This document shows positions 36,029 to 44,131 of a stretch of 64,000 nucleotides of DNA, in pieces. The position numbers were made by a program, and so were the translations under genes. Each line of letters starts with the position of its first letter. Position 1 is the first letter of the stretch. The stretch is from Chlamydiia bacterium (GTDB lineage: Bacteria > Chlamydiota > Chlamydiia > Chlamydiales > GCA-2402025), in contig JAUICV010000003.1 of the NCBI GenBank assembly GCA_030427725.1, positions 62,001 to 126,000 on the forward strand, given 5' to 3'. The notes beneath the pieces are model-generated. The model worked only from the letters and a program-made list of their open reading frames with translations. It had not been told where the DNA came from and searched no databases.

Positions 36029-36750
36029 CCTTTGAAAACCCTGTCTTTTTAGATTTACTAAAAAGTTTTTCTCCCGAGTTTATCTTAGATAAGCTTCCGT
36101 CTTTTTTGTCCGAGGAACGTGTAAAAGCTTTTGATGAGGCTTTACTAAAGAGAATTAGTACAATTCATGTAGCTTTTGAAAATCCAAGTAATGTCCATAA
36201 TGCTTTAGCATCTCTTCGAAGTGCTGAAGGATGTGGAATCAATCATATGCATATTATAGCTCCAGAAGATGGTGAAAAGTCCCGGCAAGGGCGCAGAACG
36301 ACTAAAGGATCCTATAGATGGTCCCATGTTAAGTACTATGAAGACCTTGAGATGTTTTCACATAGAATAAAATCTCATGGATTTAAGCTTTATGGTGCCT
36401 CACTTCAAGCAACAAAAACTATCGATGAGATTGATGTGTCCACTCCATTTTGTTTGTTTTTTGGAAATGAACTTAGAGGCCTTTCTAAGGAGGCCTTAGA
36501 TCTTTGTGACGATACATATATGATCCCTATGCAAGGGCTTGTTGAAAGTTTCAATCTTACGGTATCTTGCGCAATTTCTTTATATGTCTTATCTCAAAAA
36601 AAACGCAGCCAACTAGCGTGTACTGGTGATTTGACAGAAGAGGCATTGCTTAGAGAAAAAGCATGGTATATCGTTAGGTCTTTGGGCGTAGAAAAATCTA
36701 AGAAATACTTGAGCTTTTTCAAAGCTCAGAGGGATTCCTTAAAAGCCTAA
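36016..36750 (+). CDS. trmH: tRNA (guanosine-2'-O-) methyltransferase, TrmH/SpoU family
   Basis: 244 residues. The SPOUT knot motifs are present: NVHNALASLRSAEGCGI (motif 1, conserved Arg), FFGNELRGLSKEALDLCD (motif 2) and IPMQGLVESFNLTVSCAISL (motif 3). The N-terminal TrmH-type extension (residues 1-50, with LSEERVKAFDEAL) and the C-terminal helix fit TrmH, which methylates G18 in the tRNA D-loop. ATG 36016. It may be co-transcribed with the giant gene 48 bases upstream, but a hairpin covers its start. Confidence 0.88.
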   Translation: MTRESFENPVFLDLLKSFSPEFILDKLPSFLSEERVKAFDEALLKRISTIHVAFENPSNVHNALASLRSAEGCGINHMHIIAPEDGEKSRQGRRTTKGSYRWSHVKYYEDLEMFSHRIKSHGFKLYGASLQATKTIDEIDVSTPFCLFFGNELRGLSKEALDLCDDTYMIPMQGLVESFNLTVSCAISLYVLSQKKRSQLACTGDLTEEALLREKAWYIVRSLGVEKSKKYLSFFKAQRDSLKA

Positions 36751-36757
36751 TAGTTGA

Positions 36758-36783
36758 TATAATCGCCTCCTTTTTTTAAGGAG
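36758..36783 (+). promoter_or_regulatory. -10-like TATAAT and ribosome-site hairpin before the EEP gene
   Basis: TATAAT at 36758-36763 is followed by CTCCTT (36767-36772), five T's and AAGGAG (36778-36783), which is the ribosome site six bases before ATG 36790. The two sixmers are exact complements and would form a small hairpin hiding the site. No clear -35 is seen. Confidence 0.35.
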
Positions 36784-36789
36784 TTGTCT

Positions 36790-37869
36790 ATGGATATAGT
36801 GTATCCTCAAAACGAAATTAATCCAGCCTGTGACCACAGAAACAAAAGTGAAATGATCCAGCTTGTTAACTCTAATCAAAAACTTCCAAGGGCTGAGGCT
36901 TTAGTAATGCTTGAGGTTTTTGGGAAGGATCTAATAGATCAAAACACCTTTGTCGGTGAGTTAGGTAGTAACTGGACCTTTAGCTCCGATCATTTGCCTG
37001 TAGGAACAAAGGTTTTCGGAAAAGATGACAGCTTCTTTAATGTCGTGTCTTGGAATGTTTTGAATAAGGCCTATATATCCTGGGTAGAAAAAGATTCACA
37101 AGGTCTTAAAGACTCTGCAATCATGGATATGCACAAGGTTAAGTCAAAGCAGTTTACAAATCTTACATTTCGTGAAGAGGTCGTCATTTCCCAAGTTATT
37201 GAGATGATCCAAAATAAAGACACTCCAAAGGATGTGATTTGTTTACAAGAATGCGGATTAGATTTTGCAGTTTCTTTAAAACAAGAGCTTAAGAAAACCT
37301 GCCCAGATATCGCTGTCTTAGTGCATCCGACAAAAGGATATGAAACAGATCAAAATATAACGCTATATAACACTCAAGTTTTTGATTATGTCTCAACAAA
37401 AACAACCTTCCAAGACTTTATGCAGAGCAATTCAGGAAAAACAAGACCGCTATTTAGCGCGTTATTGAAACATAAAGGTGATGGGCGTTTGTATAGGTTT
37501 TATAATGTTCATCTTCCCGGAGATCCCACAAGAGATGCTCCCTCTGAGCTTGTTGAAGCTGTTAAACGGTACGACAATGAAGATGAAATAGTCTTTGTTT
37601 TGGGGGATATGAATTTTTCAAAAGAGGCGTTTGACAAGGCTTTTTTAAATGTTTATGAAAGGGGTCATCACTTCCGACTGATTTCATCTAATTATTCTAC
37701 AAACATCTCTCCAAAATCTTTTGGCAGAGATCAATTGAAAACAAAGTGTATTGATCTAATATATCTCAAATCACCAAAAAATGTACTCGCCAGAGCTTTA
37801 GATTTTTATGAGGTTATGGAGGATGAAACATTTTTCGAGACTCTAAGAGCTTTGCAGCCTAAAGATTAA
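36790..37869 (+). CDS. Endonuclease/exonuclease/phosphatase-family protein, apparently circularly permuted
   Basis: 359 residues from ATG 36790. EEP motifs: VVSWNVLN (Asn89), VICLQECG (Glu154), YNVHLPGD (His241), GDMNFS (Asp273, Asn275) and KCIDLIYLK (Asp322). The last motif of the usual order, SDHxPV, is missing at the C-terminus but occurs at the N-terminus as SSDHLPV (Asp67, His68), before VVSWNVLN. Thus all metal and phosphate ligands exist but the order is rotated. Such proteins cleave nucleic acids or phosphodiesters/inositol phosphates. No signal peptide; probably an effector or a cytosolic enzyme. A terminator follows it. Confidence 0.8.
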   Translation: MDIVYPQNEINPACDHRNKSEMIQLVNSNQKLPRAEALVMLEVFGKDLIDQNTFVGELGSNWTFSSDHLPVGTKVFGKDDSFFNVVSWNVLNKAYISWVEKDSQGLKDSAIMDMHKVKSKQFTNLTFREEVVISQVIEMIQNKDTPKDVICLQECGLDFAVSLKQELKKTCPDIAVLVHPTKGYETDQNITLYNTQVFDYVSTKTTFQDFMQSNSGKTRPLFSALLKHKGDGRLYRFYNVHLPGDPTRDAPSELVEAVKRYDNEDEIVFVLGDMNFSKEAFDKAFLNVYERGHHFRLISSNYSTNISPKSFGRDQLKTKCIDLIYLKSPKNVLARALDFYEVMEDETFFETLRALQPKD

Positions 37870-37901
37870 AAAAAAGCCCTCTGACTTAGAGGGCTTTTTT
37901 T
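37869..37901. terminator. Bidirectional terminator between EEP gene and MFS gene
   Basis: AGCCCTCT (37875-37882), 5-nt loop, AGAGGGCT (37888-37895), extended by A's on the left and T's on the right, so a U tract follows the stem in both directions. It serves two convergent genes. Confidence 0.88.
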
Positions 37902-37903
37902 AT

Positions 37904-39172
37904 TTAGGATACCTTCAGCGCAGAAGATTTTTTCTTCAGGCTAAGAGCTGTTGCTAAAGAGATAAAAAATCCTACGGGGAAAATAGCAAATCCTAGCAGA
38001 TAGTTAGAATAGCTATAAAGCGGAGCCCCCGATAGCATTGTTTTATCCCAGTTAAAATCGATTAGCTTACCTGTTAAAGGTTGAGCAAATGCCGCAAGTC
38101 CCATGATAAGAACAGCTGCAACACCCATCGACGTTCCTGTTAAATGTTTTGGAGAAGATTCGGTGATAATTGAGTAGCCAAGTACTTGTGTAGAAGAAAA
38201 CAGTCCTAGTGAAAAAAACAAAGCAGCCATCACAGAATATGAGATGAAAGGCATAAACATAATCACAAGCATCACTCCCAAAGAAAAAACAGCGCCAAGA
38301 GCCATGAGCTCTGTTCTTTTTTGGTATCTATCGGCTAGATATCCTGATAGAGCTGATCCAACAATTGTTCCCATGCAGATCATACTGACAATGAAAGATG
38401 CAGACGTTAGGCTCATTTTATGAATTTGAGATAAAAATAAAGAACCATAGACAGCGCCAATAACCATGATTGGTAGGTTCATAAGCCCTGTATAAATCCC
38501 GCAACTAACGTTCACTTTGGAAACTAAAGCTTCTTTTAAATCTTTGAAAAAAGCTGAAACAGATACAGCGGGTTTCTCAATAGAAAGAGGTGCAGGGGCA
38601 TCTTTTGCAAAGAGCAGAACAACTAAAAAGACAAAGCCTCCAATTGCAGCGTCAACTAGCATAGCCTCTCTCCATCCCAGTTTGGATGCAAGGAAAGAAA
38701 ACGGAGACTGAGCGATGACTCCTCCGAGCATACCTATAGTGATAACAACTCCAATCACAAAGGCTTGTTTTTTTGGGGGAAACCATCTAGAGACAAACAT
38801 CATACAACTTAAAAAGCAAAAAGCATTGCCGATCCCTGAGAGAAAATGACAAAGAGCTGCTATTGTAAAGCTTTTTGAAAAAGCAAATCCAACTGTTGCT
38901 GTTATGCAAATAAAAAGAGCCGATAGAATAACTTTTCTCACAGAGACCTTATCTAAGATGATGCCGGCTGGAAGTAAGAACAAAACATCAGCCAAAAGGT
39001 ATGTACTACAAAGGTATCCAAAGGAAGTGGCATTTATATTGAGATCTTTCATAAGCATTGGTGAAATTGCGTTGAGCATATGCAATTGCACAAGTTCATA
39101 GGCAAAAAATAAAGCAGCGGAGAGACAAACAATCCAAGCTCTTAAATTTGAAGTTTGCAACTTTGTATTCAT
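37904..39172 (-). CDS. MFS transporter (paralogue of 44128-45399)
   Basis: 422 residues with 12 membrane segments. Start chosen at ATG 39172, which has AAGGAG six bases before it; upstream frame to 39241 overlaps tdk and is unlikely. Features: LNINATSFGYLCSTYLLADV, VSRWFPPKKQAFVIG, SPKHLTGTSMGVAAVLIMG. Two aromatic/basic segments after helix 4 match the other MFS gene in the window. Substrate unknown; related carriers in intracellular bacteria import small organic molecules or amino acids. It shares a terminator with the EEP gene. It starts 10 bases after tdk, so the two form one transcript. Confidence 0.88.
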   Translation of the reverse strand: MNTKLQTSNLRAWIVCLSAALFFAYELVQLHMLNAISPMLMKDLNINATSFGYLCSTYLLADVLFLLPAGIILDKVSVRKVILSALFICITATVGFAFSKSFTIAALCHFLSGIGNAFCFLSCMMFVSRWFPPKKQAFVIGVVITIGMLGGVIAQSPFSFLASKLGWREAMLVDAAIGGFVFLVVLLFAKDAPAPLSIEKPAVSVSAFFKDLKEALVSKVNVSCGIYTGLMNLPIMVIGAVYGSLFLSQIHKMSLTSASFIVSMICMGTIVGSALSGYLADRYQKRTELMALGAVFSLGVMLVIMFMPFISYSVMAALFFSLGLFSSTQVLGYSIITESSPKHLTGTSMGVAAVLIMGLAAFAQPLTGKLIDFNWDKTMLSGAPLYSYSNYLLGFAIFPVGFFISLATALSLKKKSSALKVS

Positions 39173-39182
39173 TGTTAGCTCC

Positions 39183-39806
39183 TTAAACAGTTGTTGTTTC
39201 AGCTTCGAAAGCATATTTATCCATCTCAGGAACCATATCAATAAAATGTTTCATGCATACAGAGATGTAACTAGCTTTTCCCAAGACCTCCACTTGTGTT
39301 CCTTGAGTTACAGGAGTTCCTTCTTCGTCTACTCGAACATTCATTGTAGCTTTCCTGCCACAGTGACAAATGGTTTTGATTTCTACAAGCTCTTCTGCCC
39401 AAGCTAGTAAGTACTTGCTGCCTTCGAAGGCTTCTCCTAAAAAATCTGAACGTAGACCGTAGGTTAAAACAGCCACATCGAGCTTGTTTGCGATTTCTAC
39501 AAGCTGAGCAACTTGCTCTTTAGATAAAAAGTGAGCTTCATCAACTAAAATACACTTCAGATCTTTTTTGTTTGTTTTTTCGTTTTGAACGTGCTCAAAA
39601 AAACTAAACGAGGAGTCATAGCCTATAGCTTTTTGTTTGAGACCAATTCTGGAATAAATTGTAGGACCTTCAAACCTTTCATCAATTATAGGAGCAAATA
39701 AAAGAGTTTGCATACCTCTTTCTATATAGTTGTAGCTAGATTGTAAAAGTGTAGTACTTTTTCCGGCATTCATTGCAGAGTAATAAAAATAAAGCTTTTT
39801 AGCCAT
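39183..39806 (-). CDS. tdk: Thymidine kinase
   Basis: 207 residues, type II thymidine kinase: P-loop YSAMNAGKSTTLL (residues 9-21), LVDEAHFLSKEQ (about 88-99, catalytic Glu and Walker B), YGLRSDFLGEAFEGSKYLL lid/lasso region, and a zinc site CHCG plus a late Cys and His (VCMKHF). It phosphorylates thymidine for salvage. ATG 39806. Upstream DNA is AT-rich and the divergent cyclase gene starts about 118 bases away. Confidence 0.95.
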   Translation of the reverse strand: MAKKLYFYYSAMNAGKSTTLLQSSYNYIERGMQTLLFAPIIDERFEGPTIYSRIGLKQKAIGYDSSFSFFEHVQNEKTNKKDLKCILVDEAHFLSKEQVAQLVEIANKLDVAVLTYGLRSDFLGEAFEGSKYLLAWAEELVEIKTICHCGRKATMNVRVDEEGTPVTQGTQVEVLGKASYISVCMKHFIDMVPEMDKYAFEAETTTV

Positions 39807-39923
39807 ATTGTGACCTTGATTCTTTGTTTTGTAGATTTTAGAAAACTATACAAAATTTGCCGAAAAAAAGTAGGAATTTTTCTGAAAAATATGCAAAGAT
39901 TTGCGTAAAAAAAAGGTGCAAAA

Positions 39924-40619
39924 ATGTTTACAGATGTTGAATTTGTAGATTTAACTCATGAGCTTTCAAAAAACGTGCCAACATGATCTGGTTCATGCGG
40001 TTTTTCTCATGACGTTAAAGCAAATTATAGCGACGGTGGATTTCTGATTATGAAATACACTATGCATGCAGGGATTGGAACGCATATAGACGCTCCAGTA
40101 CATCATATTAGTGGAGGAAAAACCGTCTCAGAGCTTGAAATAGAGAAATTTTTCTGTCCATGTGTTTTGATTAATGTGACTCATAAAAGGTCTGAAAATT
40201 TAGCTATTAGTGTTGAGGATCTTTTAGACTATGAAACAAAGTATGGAAAGATCAAAGAAGGGTCTTTTGTGATTGGTTATACTGGATGGCAAGAATTTTT
40301 TCACGATAGTAAGGCTTATCGTAATGAAGGCGATGATAAAGTTATGAGATACCCAGGATTTTCCAAAGAAGCCGCAGAATTTTTAGTGGAAAGACAGGTT
40401 GCTGGGATTGGAATAGATACACTATCTCCAGATGGCTGTAATATAGGGTGTTATCCGGTTCATAAAGCCATTTTAGGTGCTGGAATGTATATTATAGAAA
40501 ACCTCGCGCATCTAGACAAGATGGTTGAATCTGGAGGGTTTGTTGTAGCTCTTCCTCCAAAAATTCAAGATGGCTCAGAAGCTGCTCTTAGAGTTGTTGG
40601 GATCATCAAAAAGAATTAG
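39924..40619 (+). pseudogene. Cyclase/arylformamidase-family gene interrupted by one TGA
   Basis: ATG 39924 is preceded by AAGG. The frame reads MFTDVEFVDLTHELSKNVPT, then TGA at 39984-39986, then SGSCGFSHDVKANYSD and on through HAGIGTHIDAPVHH (metal-binding HxxxD, the zinc site of the family), YTGWQEFF, GIGIDTLSPDG and CYPVHKAILGAG to the stop at 40619. The codon next to P-T at this place is normally Trp in the family, so TGG to TGA is the simplest event. No frameshift is needed. Without the stop the protein is 231 residues. A shorter product could start at ATG 40050, but lacks the conserved N-terminus. Such proteins hydrolyse formyl or cyclic amides. Confidence 0.75.
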
Positions 40620-43297
40620 TTCTTTTTTTCTCGTGTATCTAGCTTCGAGATAATATCAAAACAGAAGTATCTTTCTGCATGATCTCCACCTAGTAATGAT
40701 GTGCTGAATGCTTTACATCCTATCCCATGAAGGAGCTCAGCTCCTACGAGCGCTGCGAGTTTGTTCCCAAAGTGATGATGGTTGTAATGATACAGATTCC
40801 ACTTTCCGGACCATGGGGTGTTATAGAAAGCTAGATAGATTTTTTTATCGGGGTATGTTTTTAGGAACTCTTTTGTCGTTTGAAAAAACAGCTCTGATGT
40901 CATTTCATGTGTTGGATGGGTGTCGTCATGTCTTGGTAAGAAAATAAAAATTCTTCCATCATGAGTCATAAGATGCTTTTCTAGTGTTTTAAATACATCC
41001 GATTTGTCTTTGAATGATAAGCTTTTTGTTTCGTAGTAAGAAAGCTTTAACGACTCAATGCTTGTACGAGGATTCAAAAATTTTAAAGCGTTCATGGTTT
41101 CAAATTCACGTATCATAGTCTTATAGTTCTTGTCGATAATTTCTCCAGAAAGGGAGCCTTGTGAAAAAGATGAGCTGTAGGAAGGGTCGACATCTTCTGC
41201 ATAGATTTTTATTCGGTGGCCTGTCGTGGCTACTAGGACAACGGGTGCAATTTTTAATTTCTGACTTTCCTGAATCACTCCACCCATTCCAATTTCAACA
41301 TCGTCGGGATGCGGGGAAACGGCTATAATTTTATCTGTAGGAAGAAGTTTAAAGGCTTTAAAGCCTTCAGGAAAGTCAGATGAGTTGTCATCAAACGTTA
41401 GAATTCTTTTTGAAATCCTTTTGAGACGTACGTGTCCTTGATTACAAGATAAGAGATAGGTCTTAAAATTTTCATTTGGAACCTCAGTATCGTTGATTTT
41501 CAGACTGTAATAGTCTGCTAAATGAGACACGATTAAATCAAAAGGTGTTCTTCTTATCTGCGAGCTGTGGAATTTTTTTAAGGCAGTTATTTTTTTCTCT
41601 AAATATGATTTTGAAAGAGGAAATGAGAGATCTTGAGTGGATCTTTTCAGGCCGTAAAATATTCCTAAAAGAGGTTGATGATATTTTTTATTTATGAGTG
41701 TTTTCTTTATTTTTGAGACGAGTGTTTTATGAACCCTAAGCGTCGAGGGTAAAAATACAATATCAGGTTTAATAGAAATGATTTTTTTTGCGAGTTCAGA
41801 TGCATTTTTATAGTCACAGTATTCAAAGAGATTTTTTTTCAGAGTTAATCGTTTCACAAGCTCTAAATCTACAGCGTTTGATTGTTTCACAAAGAGGATT
41901 TTCTTCCTTTTTGGAAGGGAAACGACATTAACTAAGTTATGGATTGATTCCACATTGGGATTCAAAGTAACACAAGCTTTAGTATGATTTGGAACTTCAA
42001 AGAGAGTTTTGGAATTGATATTGTGATAATAGATATTTGGTCTTGTTAATGAGCTGTCTAGCTCATTTTGAATATAGGCTCTTAAGTTTTGTTTAGATTC
42101 GGCCTTATAGCCATAGGCATTTTCATCAATATAGAAGCAGGATTTATAGTTTGGAGCCTCTTCGAGCAGAGTTCCTGGTATGGAAAGGTCTAAAGAAGAA
42201 GAGAAAATTTTGTAAATGCTATTTTGCCGAGTAACCCCCATAGCGATCACTAAGACATCATTCACATTCAAAAGTTCATGTATTCCAAAACTTATTACAT
42301 GAGTTGGTACATTGGGCTTGCAGTTAGATAAACAAGATTTTGTTTCTAGGCTAAGCGGGATTAAACGGATTGTTTTTTTTACAGCTTGCTCTACAGAAAG
42401 AGATCCTTCATTTTCTAGATTTAGATGATTGTAACCTATTTCAGAAGAGTCGCTACCTAAGGTTAAAAAAATTGTCATATCGAATTCTTTGGGCTTAGAT
42501 AAATAATTATGAAAGCTCTGTTTATATTTTTTTGCTGACAATTGAGTGTCAAAGTCTTTGTGATAAGCTATTTCAGGATGAAAAATTTGTTTAGCTGGGA
42601 GTCCAAATTTCCTGAGAAGCATGTCTTCATGAATTTTATTTAAGAAATCGTTAGAGATGGGAAGGACCTTGTGGTTAAAGACGTGTGCGTCTAGTAGCAC
42701 AAAGATTTCTTTTTGCTTTTGAAGATTTGTTAGAATATCCCAGTAAAGTTTTTCACATTCGATATAGCTATCAAATGATACTTTATTAAATTCTTCAACA
42801 AGCTGGAATTTAAATAATCTGATAGCTTCATTGATTTCATTTAATGAAAATCTCTTTAGGAGATTACTGGAGAGATCGTCAATTTCTAAAGCTCGCAAGC
42901 CATAAGAAGATAATTTTGCTAAGGTAAGCTTGTTCGATATTAAATCGTAAAATTCAGATTTAAGTAAGGTCAGTGTGGATTTTGTGAAAACATTGTTTTC
43001 TCCGACAAATTCATAGAGGGAAAAACAAGTTGCTTTAGACATATCGAGTTGACCTTCTCTCCATGCTTTTACAAGCTTTTTATAAAATGGGATCATCTCT
43101 TCAGAAGATGGTAAAACAAAAACAGGTTTTTTCTTTTTCATCTCTGCTCGGCTGACTTTTGATACAAAGACCTTTGCAGCTTCATCTGTGATACTTTCTT
43201 TATTTTTAAAAACGTGAATATGAGAGTTTTTAGGGGTGGAAAATAAAGGGGTGAGCATCGCTGATGCTATAAGAAGGAATGTTTTAAAGTAACTCAC
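40616..43297 (-). CDS. Exported NagB-like/LmbE (PIG-L deacetylase) fusion protein
   Basis: 893 residues, GTG start. A signal peptide is visible (YFKTFLLIASAMLTPLFSTP). Residues about 25-380 resemble glucosamine-6-phosphate deaminase NagB (HVFKNKESITDEAAKVF, FSLYEFVG, DMTIFLTLGSDSSEIGYN, VISFGIHELLNVNDVL), but the catalytic DGHI-type segment is altered to DSSEIG. The C-terminal part from about 655 is a LmbE-type deacetylase: SPHPDDVEIGMGGVI (zinc His-Asp-Asp) and HDDTHPTHEM. NagB-LmbE fusions are known in some bacteria, but a signal peptide and a defective NagB are unusual. It converges on the cyclase gene with a four-base tail overlap. Confidence 0.75.
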   Translation of the reverse strand: MSYFKTFLLIASAMLTPLFSTPKNSHIHVFKNKESITDEAAKVFVSKVSRAEMKKKKPVFVLPSSEEMIPFYKKLVKAWREGQLDMSKATCFSLYEFVGENNVFTKSTLTLLKSEFYDLISNKLTLAKLSSYGLRALEIDDLSSNLLKRFSLNEINEAIRLFKFQLVEEFNKVSFDSYIECEKLYWDILTNLQKQKEIFVLLDAHVFNHKVLPISNDFLNKIHEDMLLRKFGLPAKQIFHPEIAYHKDFDTQLSAKKYKQSFHNYLSKPKEFDMTIFLTLGSDSSEIGYNHLNLENEGSLSVEQAVKKTIRLIPLSLETKSCLSNCKPNVPTHVISFGIHELLNVNDVLVIAMGVTRQNSIYKIFSSSLDLSIPGTLLEEAPNYKSCFYIDENAYGYKAESKQNLRAYIQNELDSSLTRPNIYYHNINSKTLFEVPNHTKACVTLNPNVESIHNLVNVVSLPKRKKILFVKQSNAVDLELVKRLTLKKNLFEYCDYKNASELAKKIISIKPDIVFLPSTLRVHKTLVSKIKKTLINKKYHQPLLGIFYGLKRSTQDLSFPLSKSYLEKKITALKKFHSSQIRRTPFDLIVSHLADYYSLKINDTEVPNENFKTYLLSCNQGHVRLKRISKRILTFDDNSSDFPEGFKAFKLLPTDKIIAVSPHPDDVEIGMGGVIQESQKLKIAPVVLVATTGHRIKIYAEDVDPSYSSSFSQGSLSGEIIDKNYKTMIREFETMNALKFLNPRTSIESLKLSYYETKSLSFKDKSDVFKTLEKHLMTHDGRIFIFLPRHDDTHPTHEMTSELFFQTTKEFLKTYPDKKIYLAFYNTPWSGKWNLYHYNHHHFGNKLAALVGAELLHGIGCKAFSTSLLGGDHAERYFCFDIISKLDTREKKN

Positions 43298-43453
43298 TTA
43301 AACGCTCTCTGGTGATTGATCAAAATGAGTGTCAATTCTGACATGAGTAAATTTTGAGGTAAAGATTTTTTAAAGACAATGAAGTGAAAAATCTTTATAG
43401 AAAGCGCTTTTTTTAGCTATAACTTTTCCTTTAACATTTGTAGAGGTAAAAAG

Positions 43454-44131
43454 ATGAGTTATTCAATCCTTCCCACACATTTCAACTATGCTGATGAGCT
43501 TAGCTCAAGAAAGCAAGCAGTGATTAGCACTATTGAAATTATGAATAGCTACGATGCTACAGATGAGGTGCAGCTCAGAAATTTAGCTCAAAAAGTACAT
43601 GAGCTAGGAGCCCTTATCACAAAAGCAAATGAAGAATTAGAAAGTCTTAAAGGCTATGTGGTTTGTGGAAGATCTTCTCAACGCTGTAGAAGATATTCCT
43701 TAACGGCTGCTGAAACATTTATTTTCCTTGCTGGGATAACAGCAATAGTCGTTGATTATTTACAGGAAGGAACAGCGTTAACAGCTTTAAAAATCACAGG
43801 TGGGTCGCTGACTGTTTTAGCAAAATTTGTTTCTAATGTAACAACAATTTGCGTCGGAAACTCTGATGAAAACACATCAAAAAGAGAACAAGAGCTTTTA
43901 GAAGTAGTTAAAAACGAGTCTTTTTTAAGACTTGCTAGCCATGCTCTTGAAGAATGCAGGCAAGCTCATTGGGGGCTTGTTAATTTAGATGAGCAACAAG
44001 CAGTTACGGATAAAAAAATAGCGAAGGCAGACGCTGCCTTGCAAAGCCTAGCTAAATCGGAGGTAGACCAAGAGCCACAGGCTTTGAACTTTTCTGACTT
44101 CGCACAAAAAGTTAGAGCTAAAAGAGCCTAA
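43454..44131 (+). CDS. Inc-like membrane protein with coiled-coil flanks
   Basis: 225 residues. The N-terminal 80 residues are polar and helical (RNLAQKVHELGALITKANEE). Two close hydrophobic segments at about 83-105 (AETFIFLAGITAIVVDYL) and 108-135 (ALKITGGSLTVLAKFVS...TTICV) are followed by an acidic-basic helix tail (REQELLEVVKNESFLRLASH). The layout agrees with an Inc-type protein with both tails in the host cytosol. ATG 43454 has AGAGGTAAAAAG upstream. No named family recognised. The end overlaps the convergent MFS stop by four bases. Confidence 0.6.
   Translation: MSYSILPTHFNYADELSSRKQAVISTIEIMNSYDATDEVQLRNLAQKVHELGALITKANEELESLKGYVVCGRSSQRCRRYSLTAAETFIFLAGITAIVVDYLQEGTALTALKITGGSLTVLAKFVSNVTTICVGNSDENTSKREQELLEVVKNESFLRLASHALEECRQAHWGLVNLDEQQAVTDKKIAKADAALQSLAKSEVDQEPQALNFSDFAQKVRAKRA

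Noticed and set aside
39984-39986. TGA as a recoded Trp or selenocysteine codon
   Set aside because: TGA ends other genes here (for example at 12478-12480 and 20743-20745), Trp is coded by TGG, and the expected residue is Trp and not Cys. No SECIS-like hairpin was evident by eye. A nonsense mutation is simpler.
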